Source: Streptomyces olivochromogenes (GTDB lineage: Bacteria > Actinomycetota > Actinomycetes > Streptomycetales > Streptomycetaceae). Taken from it: a DNA stretch of 64,000 nt. The translations under genes were made by a program, and so were the position numbers. The stretch covers positions 228,497 to 292,496 of the forward strand of contig NZ_KQ948458.1 of NCBI RefSeq assembly GCF_001514115.1, given 5' to 3'. Under the pieces are notes generated by a model. The model worked only from the letters and a program-made list of their open reading frames with translations, had not been told where the DNA came from and made no database searches. Position 1 is the first letter of the stretch, and every line of letters starts with the position of its first letter. Positions 32,425 to 40,865 of this stretch are shown here, one piece after another.

Positions 32425-34290
32425 GTGATTACTTCTGTCCTCGTGGCCAATCGGGGCGAGATCGCCTGCCGGGTCTTCCGCACCTGCGGTGAGTTGGGGA
32501 TCCGGACCGTCGCCGTGTACTCGGACGCCGACGAGAACGCCCTCCACACGCGTGTGGCCGACGAGGCGGTACGGCTGCCGGGGGCGGCGCCCTCGGACAC
32601 GTATCTGCGCGGCGACCTGATCGTGAAGGCCGCCCTGAGCGCCGGCGCGGACGCCGTGCACCCCGGGTACGGCTTCCTCTCCGAGAACGCCGGCTTCGCG
32701 CGGGCCGTCCTCGACGCGGGCCTCGTCTGGATCGGGCCGCCGCCCGAGGCCATCGAGGCGATGGCCTCCAAGACGCGCGCCAAGAAACTGATGGGGCTCG
32801 AACCGCTGGAGACGGTCACCGCCGCCGATCTCCCGGTGCTCGTCAAGGCGGCCGCGGGCGGCGGCGGACGCGGTATGCGCGTCGTACGCGAACTCGACGC
32901 CATCGACGCCGAGCTGACCGCCGCCCGCGCCGAGGCCCTCAGCGCCTTCGGCGACGGCGAGGTCTTCGTCGAGCCCTACGTAGAGGGCGGTCGGCATGTG
33001 GAAGTGCAGATCCTCGCCGACGCGCACGGCACGGTCTGGGCGCTCGGCACCCGCGACTGCTCCCTCCAGCGCCGCCATCAAAAGGTCATCGAGGAGGCCC
33101 CGGCCCCCGGTCTCGGAGACCTGACGGAAACCCTCTACGACCTGTCCGTGCGGGCCGCCCGAGCCGTCGACTACGTGGGCGCGGGAACGGTCGAGTTCCT
33201 GGTCGCCGACGGCAAGGCCCACTTCCTGGAGATGAACACCCGCCTCCAGGTCGAACACCCGGTGACGGAGGCGGTCTTCGGCATCGATCTCGTCGCGCTC
33301 CAGATCCAGGTCGCGGAGGGCGCGGCGCTCGCGAACGACCCGCCACGCGCGCGGGGGCACGCGATCGAGGCACGCCTGTACGCCGAGGACCCGGCGCGGT
33401 CCTGGGCCCCGCAGACCGGCACCCTGCACCGCCTCGCCGTCACGGAGGGCGTCCGCCTGGACACCGGATACACCGACGGGGACCCGATCGGCGTCCACTA
33501 CGACCCGATGCTGGCGAAGGCGATCGCGTACGCGCCCTCGCGTGCGGAGGCCCTGCGCAAGCTGTCCGGTGCCCTGGAACGCGCCGACATCCACGGCCCG
33601 GCGACCAACAGGGATCTGCTCGTACGCTCCCTGCGGCACCCGGAGTTCGCCGAGGCCCGCATGGACACCGGCTTCTACGAGCGCCACCTCGCCGCCCTCA
33701 CGACGCCGGCCCCGGACCCGTACGCGCCCCTGGCGGCGGCCCTGGCGGACGCGCGGGGCCACGCCCGCTCCCGGTTCGGCGGCTGGCGCAACCTCCCCTC
33801 GCAGCCGCAGATCAAGCGTTACGACCTGGCCGGCACCGAGCACGAGGTGCGCTACCAGCACACCCGTGCGGGCCTCACGGCCGACGGGGTGCGCGTGGTG
33901 CACGCCGACGCCCGTCTCGTCGTACTCGAAGTGGACGGCGTACAAAGGAAGTTCGAGGTGACGCGGTACGGCGAGCAGGTGTTCGTGAACGCCACCGCCC
34001 TCACCGCCCTGCCCCGCTTCCCCGACCCCACCGCCCAGCAGGCCCCCGGCTCCCTCCTGGCTCCCATGCCGGGAACCGTCGTCCGCGTCGCCGAGGGACT
34101 GACCACGGGAGCCGCCGTACGGGCCGGAGAGCCCCTCCTGTGGCTGGAGGCGATGAAGATGGAACACAAGATCTCCGCGCCGACGGCAGGCACGCTCACG
34201 GCCCTCCACGCCACCCCCGGACAACAGGTGGAGGTCGGGACCCTGCTGGCAGTGGTGGAGACGACACCGGTGAGTACAGCGCCCCGATAG
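32425..34290 (+). CDS. Biotin-dependent carboxylase alpha subunit
   Basis: A 621-residue protein: biotin carboxylase domain (VLVANRGEIACRVFRTCGELG, DAVHPGYGFLSENA, VKAAAGGGGRGMRVVREL, VGAGTVEFLV, FLEMNTRLQVEHPVTE) followed by a linker and a biotinyl domain ending in LLWLEAMKMEHKISAP, with the biotinylated Lys in AMKM. The stretch between SKTRAKKLM and LPVLVKA is short: the usual AGVP segment of ATP-grasp carboxylases is missing. GTG 32425 has GAGGT upstream. It partners the carboxyltransferase encoded just before it; a dispersed repeat follows the stop. Confidence 0.92.
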   Translation: MITSVLVANRGEIACRVFRTCGELGIRTVAVYSDADENALHTRVADEAVRLPGAAPSDTYLRGDLIVKAALSAGADAVHPGYGFLSENAGFARAVLDAGLVWIGPPPEAIEAMASKTRAKKLMGLEPLETVTAADLPVLVKAAAGGGGRGMRVVRELDAIDAELTAARAEALSAFGDGEVFVEPYVEGGRHVEVQILADAHGTVWALGTRDCSLQRRHQKVIEEAPAPGLGDLTETLYDLSVRAARAVDYVGAGTVEFLVADGKAHFLEMNTRLQVEHPVTEAVFGIDLVALQIQVAEGAALANDPPRARGHAIEARLYAEDPARSWAPQTGTLHRLAVTEGVRLDTGYTDGDPIGVHYDPMLAKAIAYAPSRAEALRKLSGALERADIHGPATNRDLLVRSLRHPEFAEARMDTGFYERHLAALTTPAPDPYAPLAAALADARGHARSRFGGWRNLPSQPQIKRYDLAGTEHEVRYQHTRAGLTADGVRVVHADARLVVLEVDGVQRKFEVTRYGEQVFVNATALTALPRFPDPTAQQAPGSLLAPMPGTVVRVAEGLTTGAAVRAGEPLLWLEAMKMEHKISAPTAGTLTALHATPGQQVEVGTLLAVVETTPVSTAPR

Positions 34291-34318
34291 GGGCGCGGGG
34301 AACTGCGCGACCAGCCAC
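34290..34318 (+). repeat. Dispersed intergenic repeat, copy B
   Basis: 29-nt element beginning GGGGCGCGGGGAACTGCGCG, identical to 52386-52414 and matching 12346-12371 in reverse. This copy starts on the last base of the carboxylase stop codon, within the operon. Confidence 0.75.
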
Positions 34319-34355
34319 ATACGACCCGCAGTGTTGAGACGACCTCAGGAGCCCC

Positions 34356-35489
34356 ATGAGCCCCGTCATCGAATCCCAAGAGCACAAAGCCCTGCGTTCC
34401 GCCGTGGCCGCCCTAGGCAAACGCCACGGCCGCGACTACGACATCAACACCCTCTGGTCCGAAGCCGCCAAGCTCGGCTACCTCGGCGTCAACCTGCCGG
34501 AGGCATACGGTGGCGGGGGCGGCGGCATAGCCGAACTCTCCATAGTCCTGGAAGAACTCGGCGCCGCGGGCTGCCCCCTCCTCATGATGGTCGTGTCGCC
34601 GGCGATCTGCGGCACGGTGATCGCCCGCTTCGGCACGGAGGCCCAGAAACAGGAGTGGCTCCCGGGCCTGGCCGACGGCACCCGCACCATGGCCTTCGGC
34701 ATCACCGAACCCGACGCGGGTTCCAACTCGCACCGCATCACCACCACCGCGCGCCGGGACGGTGCCGACTGGCTCCTGAGCGGCCGCAAGGTGTTCATCT
34801 CCGGCGTCGACATCGCGGACGCCACCCTCATCGTGGGACGCACGGAGGACGCGCGGACGGGCAGCCTCAAGCCCTGCCTGTTCATCGTCCCGCGCGACGC
34901 CGAAGGCTTCGGGCGGCGGCGCATCGACATGGAACTCCACAGCGCGGAGAAGCAGTTCGAGCTGACCCTCGACGACGTGCGGCTGCCCGCCGACGCGCTC
35001 GTCGGCGACGAGGACGCGGGCCTGCTCCAGCTCTTCGCCGGGCTCAACCCCGAGCGGGTGATGACGGCCGCGTTCGCGATCGGCATGGGCCGCTACGCGC
35101 TCTCCAGGGCCGTCGAGTACGCCCGCGAGCGCACCGTCTGGAAGCAGCCCATCGGCGCCCACCAGGCCGTCGCCCACCCCCTCGCACAGGCCCACATCGA
35201 CCTCGAACTCGCCCGCCTGATGATGCAGAAGGCGGCGTACCTGTACGACTCCGGGGACGACGTCGCCGCGGGTGAGGCCGCCAACATGGCCAAATACGCG
35301 GCGGGCGAGGCCTGTGTGAGGGCGGTCGACCAGTCCGTGCACACCCTCGGCGGCAACGGCCTCACCCGCGAATTCGGCCTCGCCTCATTGATAACGGCCT
35401 CGCGCGTGGCTCGTATTGCTCCGGTGAGCCGGGAGATGATTCTCAACTACGTCTCCCACCAGACCCTGGGCCTGCCCAAGTCGTACTAG
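34356..35489 (+). CDS. Acyl-CoA dehydrogenase
   Basis: A 377-residue FAD-dependent dehydrogenase. FGITEPDAGSNSHRITTTA (FAD/substrate region), WLLSGRKVFISG, QPIGAHQAVAHPLAQAHID and the C-terminal VHTLGGNGLTREFGLASL are standard. The N-terminal helical part is somewhat short. It should introduce the 2,3-double bond in the acyl-CoA before carboxylation or hydration. ATG 34356 has AGGAG four bases upstream. It sits between the carboxylase and ligase genes, 65 nt and 33 nt away. Confidence 0.92.
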   Translation: MSPVIESQEHKALRSAVAALGKRHGRDYDINTLWSEAAKLGYLGVNLPEAYGGGGGGIAELSIVLEELGAAGCPLLMMVVSPAICGTVIARFGTEAQKQEWLPGLADGTRTMAFGITEPDAGSNSHRITTTARRDGADWLLSGRKVFISGVDIADATLIVGRTEDARTGSLKPCLFIVPRDAEGFGRRRIDMELHSAEKQFELTLDDVRLPADALVGDEDAGLLQLFAGLNPERVMTAAFAIGMGRYALSRAVEYARERTVWKQPIGAHQAVAHPLAQAHIDLELARLMMQKAAYLYDSGDDVAAGEAANMAKYAAGEACVRAVDQSVHTLGGNGLTREFGLASLITASRVARIAPVSREMILNYVSHQTLGLPKSY

Positions 35490-35522
35490 CCCGCCGCTCC
35501 ACGAGCCGCTCCAGGAGGAACC

Positions 35523-37154
35523 GTGTTCCGCAGCGAGTACGCCGAAGTCCCGGCCGTAGAGGAACCCATTTACGAGGCGGTCCTCGGCCGCGCCGCCGAG
35601 CGAGGCGACACGCCCGCGCTGATCGACGGAGTCGACGGCACCACGCTCACCTACGGGCAACTGGACCGGTTCCACCGCCGGCTGGCCGCCGCGTTCGCCG
35701 ACGCGGGCGTCCGCAAGGGCGACGTCCTCGCCCTGCACAGCCCGAACACCATCGCCTTCCCGACGGTGTTCTACGCCGCCACGCGCGCGGGGGCGTCGGT
35801 CACGACCGTGCACCCGCTCGCCACGCCCGAGGAGTTCGCCAAGCAGCTGCGGGACAGCGCCGCGAACTGGATCGTGACCGTGTCGCCCCTCCTGGAGGCG
35901 GCGCGGCAGGCCGCCGAGCTCGCCGGCGGAGTGCGGGAGATCTTCGTCTGCGACAGCGCTCCGGGGCATCGCTCGCTGATCGACCTGCTCGGTTCGACCG
36001 CGCCCGAACCGGAGATCGACATCGACCCGGTGACGGACGTCGCGGCCCTGCCGTACTCCTCCGGGACGACCGGCATACCCAAGGGGGTGATGCTCACCCA
36101 CCGGTCCATCGCCACCAACCTGGCGCAACTGGTGCCCTTCTTGCCGATGGGCGAGGGCGAGCGCATCCTCGCGGTGCTGCCCTTCTTCCACATCTACGGG
36201 CTGACGGCCCTCATGAACGCGCCCCTGAGGCAGGGCGCCACCGTCGTCGTACTGCCCCGCTTCGACCTCGACACCTTCCTCGCGGCCATCGAGAAGCACC
36301 GCATCAGCGGCCTCTTCGTGGCGCCGCCGATCGTGCTGGCCCTGGCCAAGCACCCGGCCGTCGCGCGGTACGACCTGTCGTCCCTGAAGTACATCGTCTC
36401 CTCCGCCGCGCCCCTGGACGCCAAGCTCGCGCTGGCCTGCGCCGAGCGGCTCGGGCTGCCGCCCATCGGCCAGGGCTACGGGATGACGGAACTGTCTCCC
36501 TGCACGCACCTGGTCCCCCTGGACGCCGCCCAGGACGCGCCCCCGGGAACGGTCGGCAGGCTCGTCCCGGGCACCGAGATGCGCATCGTCTCCCTCGACG
36601 ACCCCGACAAGGACCTCGGCGTCGGGGAGGCGGGCGAGATCGTCATCCGCGGTCCCCAGGTCATGAAGGGCTATCTGGGGCAGCCCGACGCCACCGCCGC
36701 GATGATCGACCCGGACGGCTGGCTGCACACCGGAGACGTCGGCCACGTGGACACCGAGGGCTGGCTCTTCGTCGTCGACCGCGTCAAGGAGCTCATCAAG
36801 TACAAGGGCTTCCAGGTCGCGCCCGCCGAACTGGAGGCACTGCTCCTCACCCACCCCGGTATCGCGGACGCCGCGGTCATCGGGGTCTACAACGAGGACA
36901 ACAACGAAGTCCCGCACGCCTTCGTGGTGCGCCAGCCGTCCGCGGCCGGTCCGGCAGGTCCGGGCGGTCCGGCAGGTCCGGGCGGTCCGGCGGAGGTCTC
37001 CGACGTCCCCGGCCTCTCCGAAGGAGAGGTGATGATGTACGTCGCCGAGCGCGTCGCCCCGTACAAGAGGGTCCGCGGCGTCACCTTCATCGACGCCGTC
37101 CCACGGGCGGCCTCCGGAAAGATCCTGCGCCGGGAACTGCGGGGCCTGTCATGA
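35523..37154 (+). CDS. AMP-dependent acyl-/4-coumarate-type CoA ligase
   Basis: A 543-residue adenylate-forming ligase. The P-loop PYSSGTTGIPKGVMLTH near residue 178, GQGYGMTELSP near 320, HTGDVGHVDTEGWLFVVDR near 400 and the catalytic Lys near the end in ASGKILRREL are all present. The architecture matches the 4CL-like group, which activates aryl or medium-chain acids. An insertion in the C-terminal domain (AAGPAGPGGPAGPGGPAE, near 475-495) comes from an 18-bp tandem DNA repeat at 36948-36990. GTG 35523 has AGGAGG eight bases upstream. The stop overlaps the hydratase ATG. Confidence 0.92.
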   Translation: MFRSEYAEVPAVEEPIYEAVLGRAAERGDTPALIDGVDGTTLTYGQLDRFHRRLAAAFADAGVRKGDVLALHSPNTIAFPTVFYAATRAGASVTTVHPLATPEEFAKQLRDSAANWIVTVSPLLEAARQAAELAGGVREIFVCDSAPGHRSLIDLLGSTAPEPEIDIDPVTDVAALPYSSGTTGIPKGVMLTHRSIATNLAQLVPFLPMGEGERILAVLPFFHIYGLTALMNAPLRQGATVVVLPRFDLDTFLAAIEKHRISGLFVAPPIVLALAKHPAVARYDLSSLKYIVSSAAPLDAKLALACAERLGLPPIGQGYGMTELSPCTHLVPLDAAQDAPPGTVGRLVPGTEMRIVSLDDPDKDLGVGEAGEIVIRGPQVMKGYLGQPDATAAMIDPDGWLHTGDVGHVDTEGWLFVVDRVKELIKYKGFQVAPAELEALLLTHPGIADAAVIGVYNEDNNEVPHAFVVRQPSAAGPAGPGGPAGPGGPAEVSDVPGLSEGEVMMYVAERVAPYKRVRGVTFIDAVPRAASGKILRRELRGLS

Positions 37155-37894
37155 CCGTTGAACCGGTTGTCCGCGTGGCGCACGACCGCGCCATCACCAC
37201 CCTCACCCTCGACTCGCCCGTCAACCGCAACGCCCTCTCCGCCGCCCTCGTGGGCGAGCTCGCGGACGGGCTCACCCGGTGCGGCAAGGACCGTGACGTC
37301 CGCGCGGTCGTCCTCGCCCACACGGGGAACACGTTCTGCGCGGGCGCCGACCTGCGCGATCCTCCGCACCCGGACGCGCTCGTCGCCCTGCTGCGGCAGA
37401 TCGTCGAGCTGCACAAGCCCGTGGTGGCCCGGGTGACGGGCCATGTGCGGGCGGGCGGACTGGGGCTCCTCGGAGCCTGCGATCTGGCGATCGCCTCCAA
37501 GGAAGCCACGTTCGCCTTCACGGAGGTACGCATCGGCGTCGCGCCCGCCGTGATCTCCCTTCCCCTCCTGCCCCGTACGGACCCCCGCGCCCTCGCCCGC
37601 TACTACCTCACGGGCGAACGTTTCGACGCGGCGGAGGCGGTACGGACGGGACTCCTGACGGCGACCGGCGACGACGTCGACGTCACCCTGGACCCCGTCC
37701 TGGACGGCCTGCGCCGCGCCTCCCCCCAAGGCCTGGCCGAGACGAAACGGCTGCTCACGGCTAGGGTGCTGGAGGCCTTCGACCGGGACGCGGATGCCCT
37801 GACCGCGCTCTCGGCCGAACTGTTCTCCTCCGCGCAGGCCCGCGAGGGGATGACGGCCTTCCTCGAACGACGGGATCCCGCATGGGTGGTGTGA
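37151..37894 (+). CDS. Enoyl-CoA hydratase/isomerase
   Basis: A 247-residue crotonase-fold protein: LTLDSPVNRNALSAALVGEL, FCAGADLRDPP (first oxyanion-hole region), GHVRAGGLGLLGACDLAIAS (second), EVRIGVAPAVIS. The position after GVAPA usually carrying the acid residue is hydrophobic here, as in some methylglutaconyl-type or atypical hydratases, so the exact reaction is open. The ATG overlaps the ligase stop (ATGA) and its own TGA overlaps the tetR GTG. It completes the catabolic gene set. Confidence 0.88.
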   Translation: MTVEPVVRVAHDRAITTLTLDSPVNRNALSAALVGELADGLTRCGKDRDVRAVVLAHTGNTFCAGADLRDPPHPDALVALLRQIVELHKPVVARVTGHVRAGGLGLLGACDLAIASKEATFAFTEVRIGVAPAVISLPLLPRTDPRALARYYLTGERFDAAEAVRTGLLTATGDDVDVTLDPVLDGLRRASPQGLAETKRLLTARVLEAFDRDADALTALSAELFSSAQAREGMTAFLERRDPAWVV

Positions 37895-38625
37895 GCACGA
37901 CGGAAACCGCGGAGCGCGCGGAGCCCACGGACGCGACAGACGCGACCACGGGCGCCACGGACGTCAAGGACGCGACCACGGATGCCGCGGACGCGACCAC
38001 GGACGCGGCGGAGCCCGCCGAAATCGCCCCCCGCGGTCCCCGGCTTCCGCACGTTCCCAAGCAGGACCGCAGCCGCGCCACCCGGCAGCGGCTGCTCGCG
38101 GCCGCCGTGGCCTGTCTCGCCGAGCACGGCTGGGCGGGCTCCACGGTCTCCGTCGTCGCCGAGCGCGCGGGAGTGTCCCGGGGGGCCGCCCAGCACCACT
38201 TCCGCACCCGCGAGGACCTGTTCACCGCCGCGGTGGAGTACGTCGCCGAGGAGCGCTCCACCGCACTGCGCACCCTGTTCCCGGAGGGTGCCGCCGACCG
38301 CCGCGAGGTGGTCGTGGCCCTGGTCGACCTCTACACCGGCCCCCTCTTCCGCGCCGCCCTCCACCTCTGGGTCGCCGCCTCCAACGAGGAGCAGCTCCGC
38401 CCCAGGGTCACCGAGCTGGAGGCCCGCGTGGGCCGTGAGACCCACCGGATCGCCGTGGAACTCCTCGCCGCCGACGAATCCCGCCCGGGCGTTCGCGAAA
38501 CGGTCCAGGGCCTGCTGGACATGTCCCGCGGGCTCGGCCTCGCCAACCTCCTCACGAACGACGGGGGGCGACGGGAACGGGTGGTGGCGCAGTGGGGCGT
38601 ACTGCTGGACGAGGCGCTGGGCTGA
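37891..38625 (+). CDS. TetR-family regulator with Thr/Ala/Asp-rich N-terminus
   Basis: A 244-residue repressor: RATRQRLLAAAVACLAEHGWAGSTVSVVAERAGVSRGAAQHHFRTREDLF split over the three DNA-binding helices, then a helical ligand domain. GTG 37891 overlaps the hydratase stop (GTGA) and was preferred to ATG 37882. The first 45 residues are a degenerate repeat (TDATDATTGATDVKDATT) encoded by short DNA repeats and precede the normal TetR fold. As the last gene of the operon it is the likely regulator of the palindrome at 28188-28201, with an acyl-CoA intermediate as inducer. Confidence 0.9.
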   Translation: MSTTETAERAEPTDATDATTGATDVKDATTDAADATTDAAEPAEIAPRGPRLPHVPKQDRSRATRQRLLAAAVACLAEHGWAGSTVSVVAERAGVSRGAAQHHFRTREDLFTAAVEYVAEERSTALRTLFPEGAADRREVVVALVDLYTGPLFRAALHLWVAASNEEQLRPRVTELEARVGRETHRIAVELLAADESRPGVRETVQGLLDMSRGLGLANLLTNDGGRRERVVAQWGVLLDEALG

Positions 38626-38669
38626 GCCCCGCCGACATCACGGACCGAGCCCCGCCGGCATCACGGGCT
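38624..38669. repeat. 23-bp tandem duplication across convergent stops
   Basis: Units 38624-38646 and 38647-38669 share GAGCCCCGCCG and CATCACGG and contain the ends of both the tetR and pdxH genes. Confidence 0.6.
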
Positions 38670-39422
38670 GAGGCGTTCCGCCCGCCAGCTGCCGTCCGGC
38701 TCCGCCACGTACCGCAGCCGGTCGTGGAGGCGGTTCTCGCGGCCCTGCCAGAACTCGACCGTCCGGGGGGCGACGCGGAAGCCGCCCCAGTGCGGGGGCA
38801 CGGGGACCTGCTCACCCTCCGGGTAGCGGGCGCTCAACTCCGCGTAGGAGGCGTCGAGCTCGTCCCGGGAGGGGATGACCGAGGACTGGGCGCTGGCCCA
38901 GGCGCCGAGCTGGGAGCCGTGCGGGCGGGTGCGGAAGTACGCGGCGGTCTCGTCTCGTCCGGTGCGTCGTGCCGTTCCGGTGACGATGACCTGGCGGGCC
39001 ATCGGGTGCCAGGGGAAGAGCAGCGAGACGTAGGGGTTCTCGGACAGCTCGAGGGCCTTGCGGGAGTCGTAGTTGGTGTAGAAGACGAAGCCCTGCTCGT
39101 CGTACTGCTTGAGCAGCACCGTGCGTGAGCTGGGCCGGCCCTCGGCGTCCGCCGTGGAGACGACCATCGCGTTCGGCTCGTACACCATGCCCTGCACGGA
39201 GGCCTGCGCGGCCTGCTTGAACCAGCGGGCGAACTGGTCCATGGGATGCGCGGCGAGATCGGCCTCGACGAGCCCCTCGGCGCGGTAGTGGGCGCGCATC
39301 GCGGCGGGGTCGGCGGCGAGTTCTTCGGCGTCGCCCGTGGCTTCTGCGGCGGCGGCTTCCGCGGCGCGCAGGACGAGGGGCTCGGCGGCGGATTCATCCG
39401 GGAGGCGGTCGCGGTCGGTCAC
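38661..39422 (-). CDS. pdxH: Pyridoxamine 5'-phosphate oxidase
   Basis: A 253-residue FMN-dependent oxidase that makes pyridoxal phosphate. MRAHYRAEGLVEADLAAHPM, PNAMVVSTADAEGRPSSRTV, GFVFYTNYDSRKALELSENP, WHPMARQVIVTGTARRT and the C-terminal RENRLHDRLRYVAEPDGSW RAERLSP define the family, including the substrate Arg residues at the end. An Ala/Glu-rich N-terminal stretch of about 40 residues is extra. GTG 39422 is the start nearest to the normal length; the ATG at 39430 is out of frame. It is divergent from the citrate synthase gene. Confidence 0.93.
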   Translation of the reverse strand: MTDRDRLPDESAAEPLVLRAAEAAAAEATGDAEELAADPAAMRAHYRAEGLVEADLAAHPMDQFARWFKQAAQASVQGMVYEPNAMVVSTADAEGRPSSRTVLLKQYDEQGFVFYTNYDSRKALELSENPYVSLLFPWHPMARQVIVTGTARRTGRDETAAYFRTRPHGSQLGAWASAQSSVIPSRDELDASYAELSARYPEGEQVPVPPHWGGFRVAPRTVEFWQGRENRLHDRLRYVAEPDGSWRAERLSP

Positions 39423-39468
39423 GCGGTCATCTTGCCGTATCCCGGTGCGGCATCGAGTGTCAGAGGGT

Positions 39469-39527
39469 GGCACTGAGTGCCGCAGGGCCTCCCCAAAGGT
39501 GGCACTCGGAGATATGGTGCTGCCACC
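39469..39527. promoter_or_regulatory. Palindromes in the pdxH-citrate synthase divergent region
   Basis: GGCACTGAGTGCC (39469-39481) is a perfect 13-bp palindrome; GGTGGCA (39499-39505) pairs with TGCCACC (39521-39527). GGTGGCACT occurs in both sites, suggesting two operator copies for one regulator in the 312-nt gap (39423-39734); the rest of the gap shows nothing clear. Confidence 0.45.
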
Positions 39528-39734
39528 GTTCCGGTGGGATGACCGCCGGTCGCACGGGGCATCACCGGGAAGACGTACCGGACCGCGAGTCCACGAGCCG
39601 ACCGTGGAGCCGGACGTCGACCACCCATCACCGACGCACGGATTCCCCCTTCCAACCGCAAGACGCGCCCCCATCGTCACCCCCACCATCACCTCCATAA
39701 ATCCCCCGTCGTACACATCACGAGGAGCCGCCTG

Positions 39735-40835
39735 ATGTCCGACTTCGTACCCGGACTCGAAGGAGTCGTCGCGTTCGAGACGGAGATCGCCGAACCGGAC
39801 AAGGAGGGCGGCGCACTCCGGTACCGGGGCGTCGACATCGAGGATCTGGTCGGCCACGTCTCCTTCGGAAACGTGTGGGGCCTCCTCGTGGACGGCGCCT
39901 TCAACCCCGGCCTGCCGCCCGCCGAGCCGTTCCCGATCCCCGTCCACTCCGGCGACATCCGCGTCGACGTCCAGTCCGCGCTCGCCATGCTCGCCCCCGT
40001 CTGGGGCCTCAAGCCCCTCCTCGACATCGACGAGGCCCAGGCCCGCGAGGACCTCGCCCGCGCCGCCGTCATGGCCCTCTCGTACGTTGCCCAGTCCGCC
40101 CGCGGCCAGGGCCGGCCCATGGTGCCGCAGAGCGAGATCGACAAGGCGCACTCCGTCGTCGAACGCTTCATGATCCGCTGGCGCGGCGAGCCCGACCCCA
40201 AGCACGTCGCGGCCGTGGACGCCTACTGGACGTCCGCCGCCGAGCATGGCATGAACGCGTCCACCTTCACCGCCCGCGTCATCGCGTCGACGGGCGCGGA
40301 TGTCGCCGCCGCCCTCTCCGGCGCCGTCGGAGCCATGTCCGGGCCGCTGCACGGCGGCGCGCCCTCCCGCGTCCTCGGCATGATCGAGGAGATCGAGCGC
40401 ACGGGCGACGCGGAGGCCTACGTCAAGAAGGCCCTCGACAAGGGCGAACGCCTGATGGGCTTCGGCCACCGCGTCTACCGTGCCGAGGACCCGCGCGCCC
40501 GTGTCCTTCGCCGCACCGCCCGCGAGCTCGGCGCCCCCCGCTTCGAGATCGCCGAGGCGTTGGAGAAGGCGGCCCTGGAGGAGCTCCACGCGCGCCGTCC
40601 GGACCGCGTCCTGGCGACGAACGTCGAGTTCTGGGCCGCGATCATGCTCGACTTCGCCGAGGTCCCGGCGCACATGTTCACGTCGATGTTCACCTGCGCT
40701 CGTACGGCGGGCTGGTCGGCGCACATCCTGGAGCAGAAGCGCACGGGACGGCTCGTCCGGCCGTCCGCGCACTACGTGGGCCCCGGTCCGCGCGGCCCCC
40801 AGGAGATCAAGGGCTACGAGGACATCGCGCACTGA
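39735..40835 (+). CDS. Citrate synthase-family enzyme
   Basis: A 366-residue condensing enzyme. GGALRYRGVDIEDLVGHVSF, HGMNASTFTARVIASTGADVAAALSGAVGAMSGPLHGGA (catalytic His), MGFGHRVYRAEDPRARVL (second His and Arg) and the late Asp region FTSMFTCARTAGWSAHILEQ are all present. Condenses oxaloacetate with acetyl-CoA; a methylcitrate synthase-like role is possible, since the length is that of the short prokaryotic form. Preceded by 312 nt containing candidate operators. Confidence 0.92.
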   Translation: MSDFVPGLEGVVAFETEIAEPDKEGGALRYRGVDIEDLVGHVSFGNVWGLLVDGAFNPGLPPAEPFPIPVHSGDIRVDVQSALAMLAPVWGLKPLLDIDEAQAREDLARAAVMALSYVAQSARGQGRPMVPQSEIDKAHSVVERFMIRWRGEPDPKHVAAVDAYWTSAAEHGMNASTFTARVIASTGADVAAALSGAVGAMSGPLHGGAPSRVLGMIEEIERTGDAEAYVKKALDKGERLMGFGHRVYRAEDPRARVLRRTARELGAPRFEIAEALEKAALEELHARRPDRVLATNVEFWAAIMLDFAEVPAHMFTSMFTCARTAGWSAHILEQKRTGRLVRPSAHYVGPGPRGPQEIKGYEDIAH

Positions 40836-40865
40836 GCCCGCGTCGGGCCCAGGAGTGGCCGGTCA

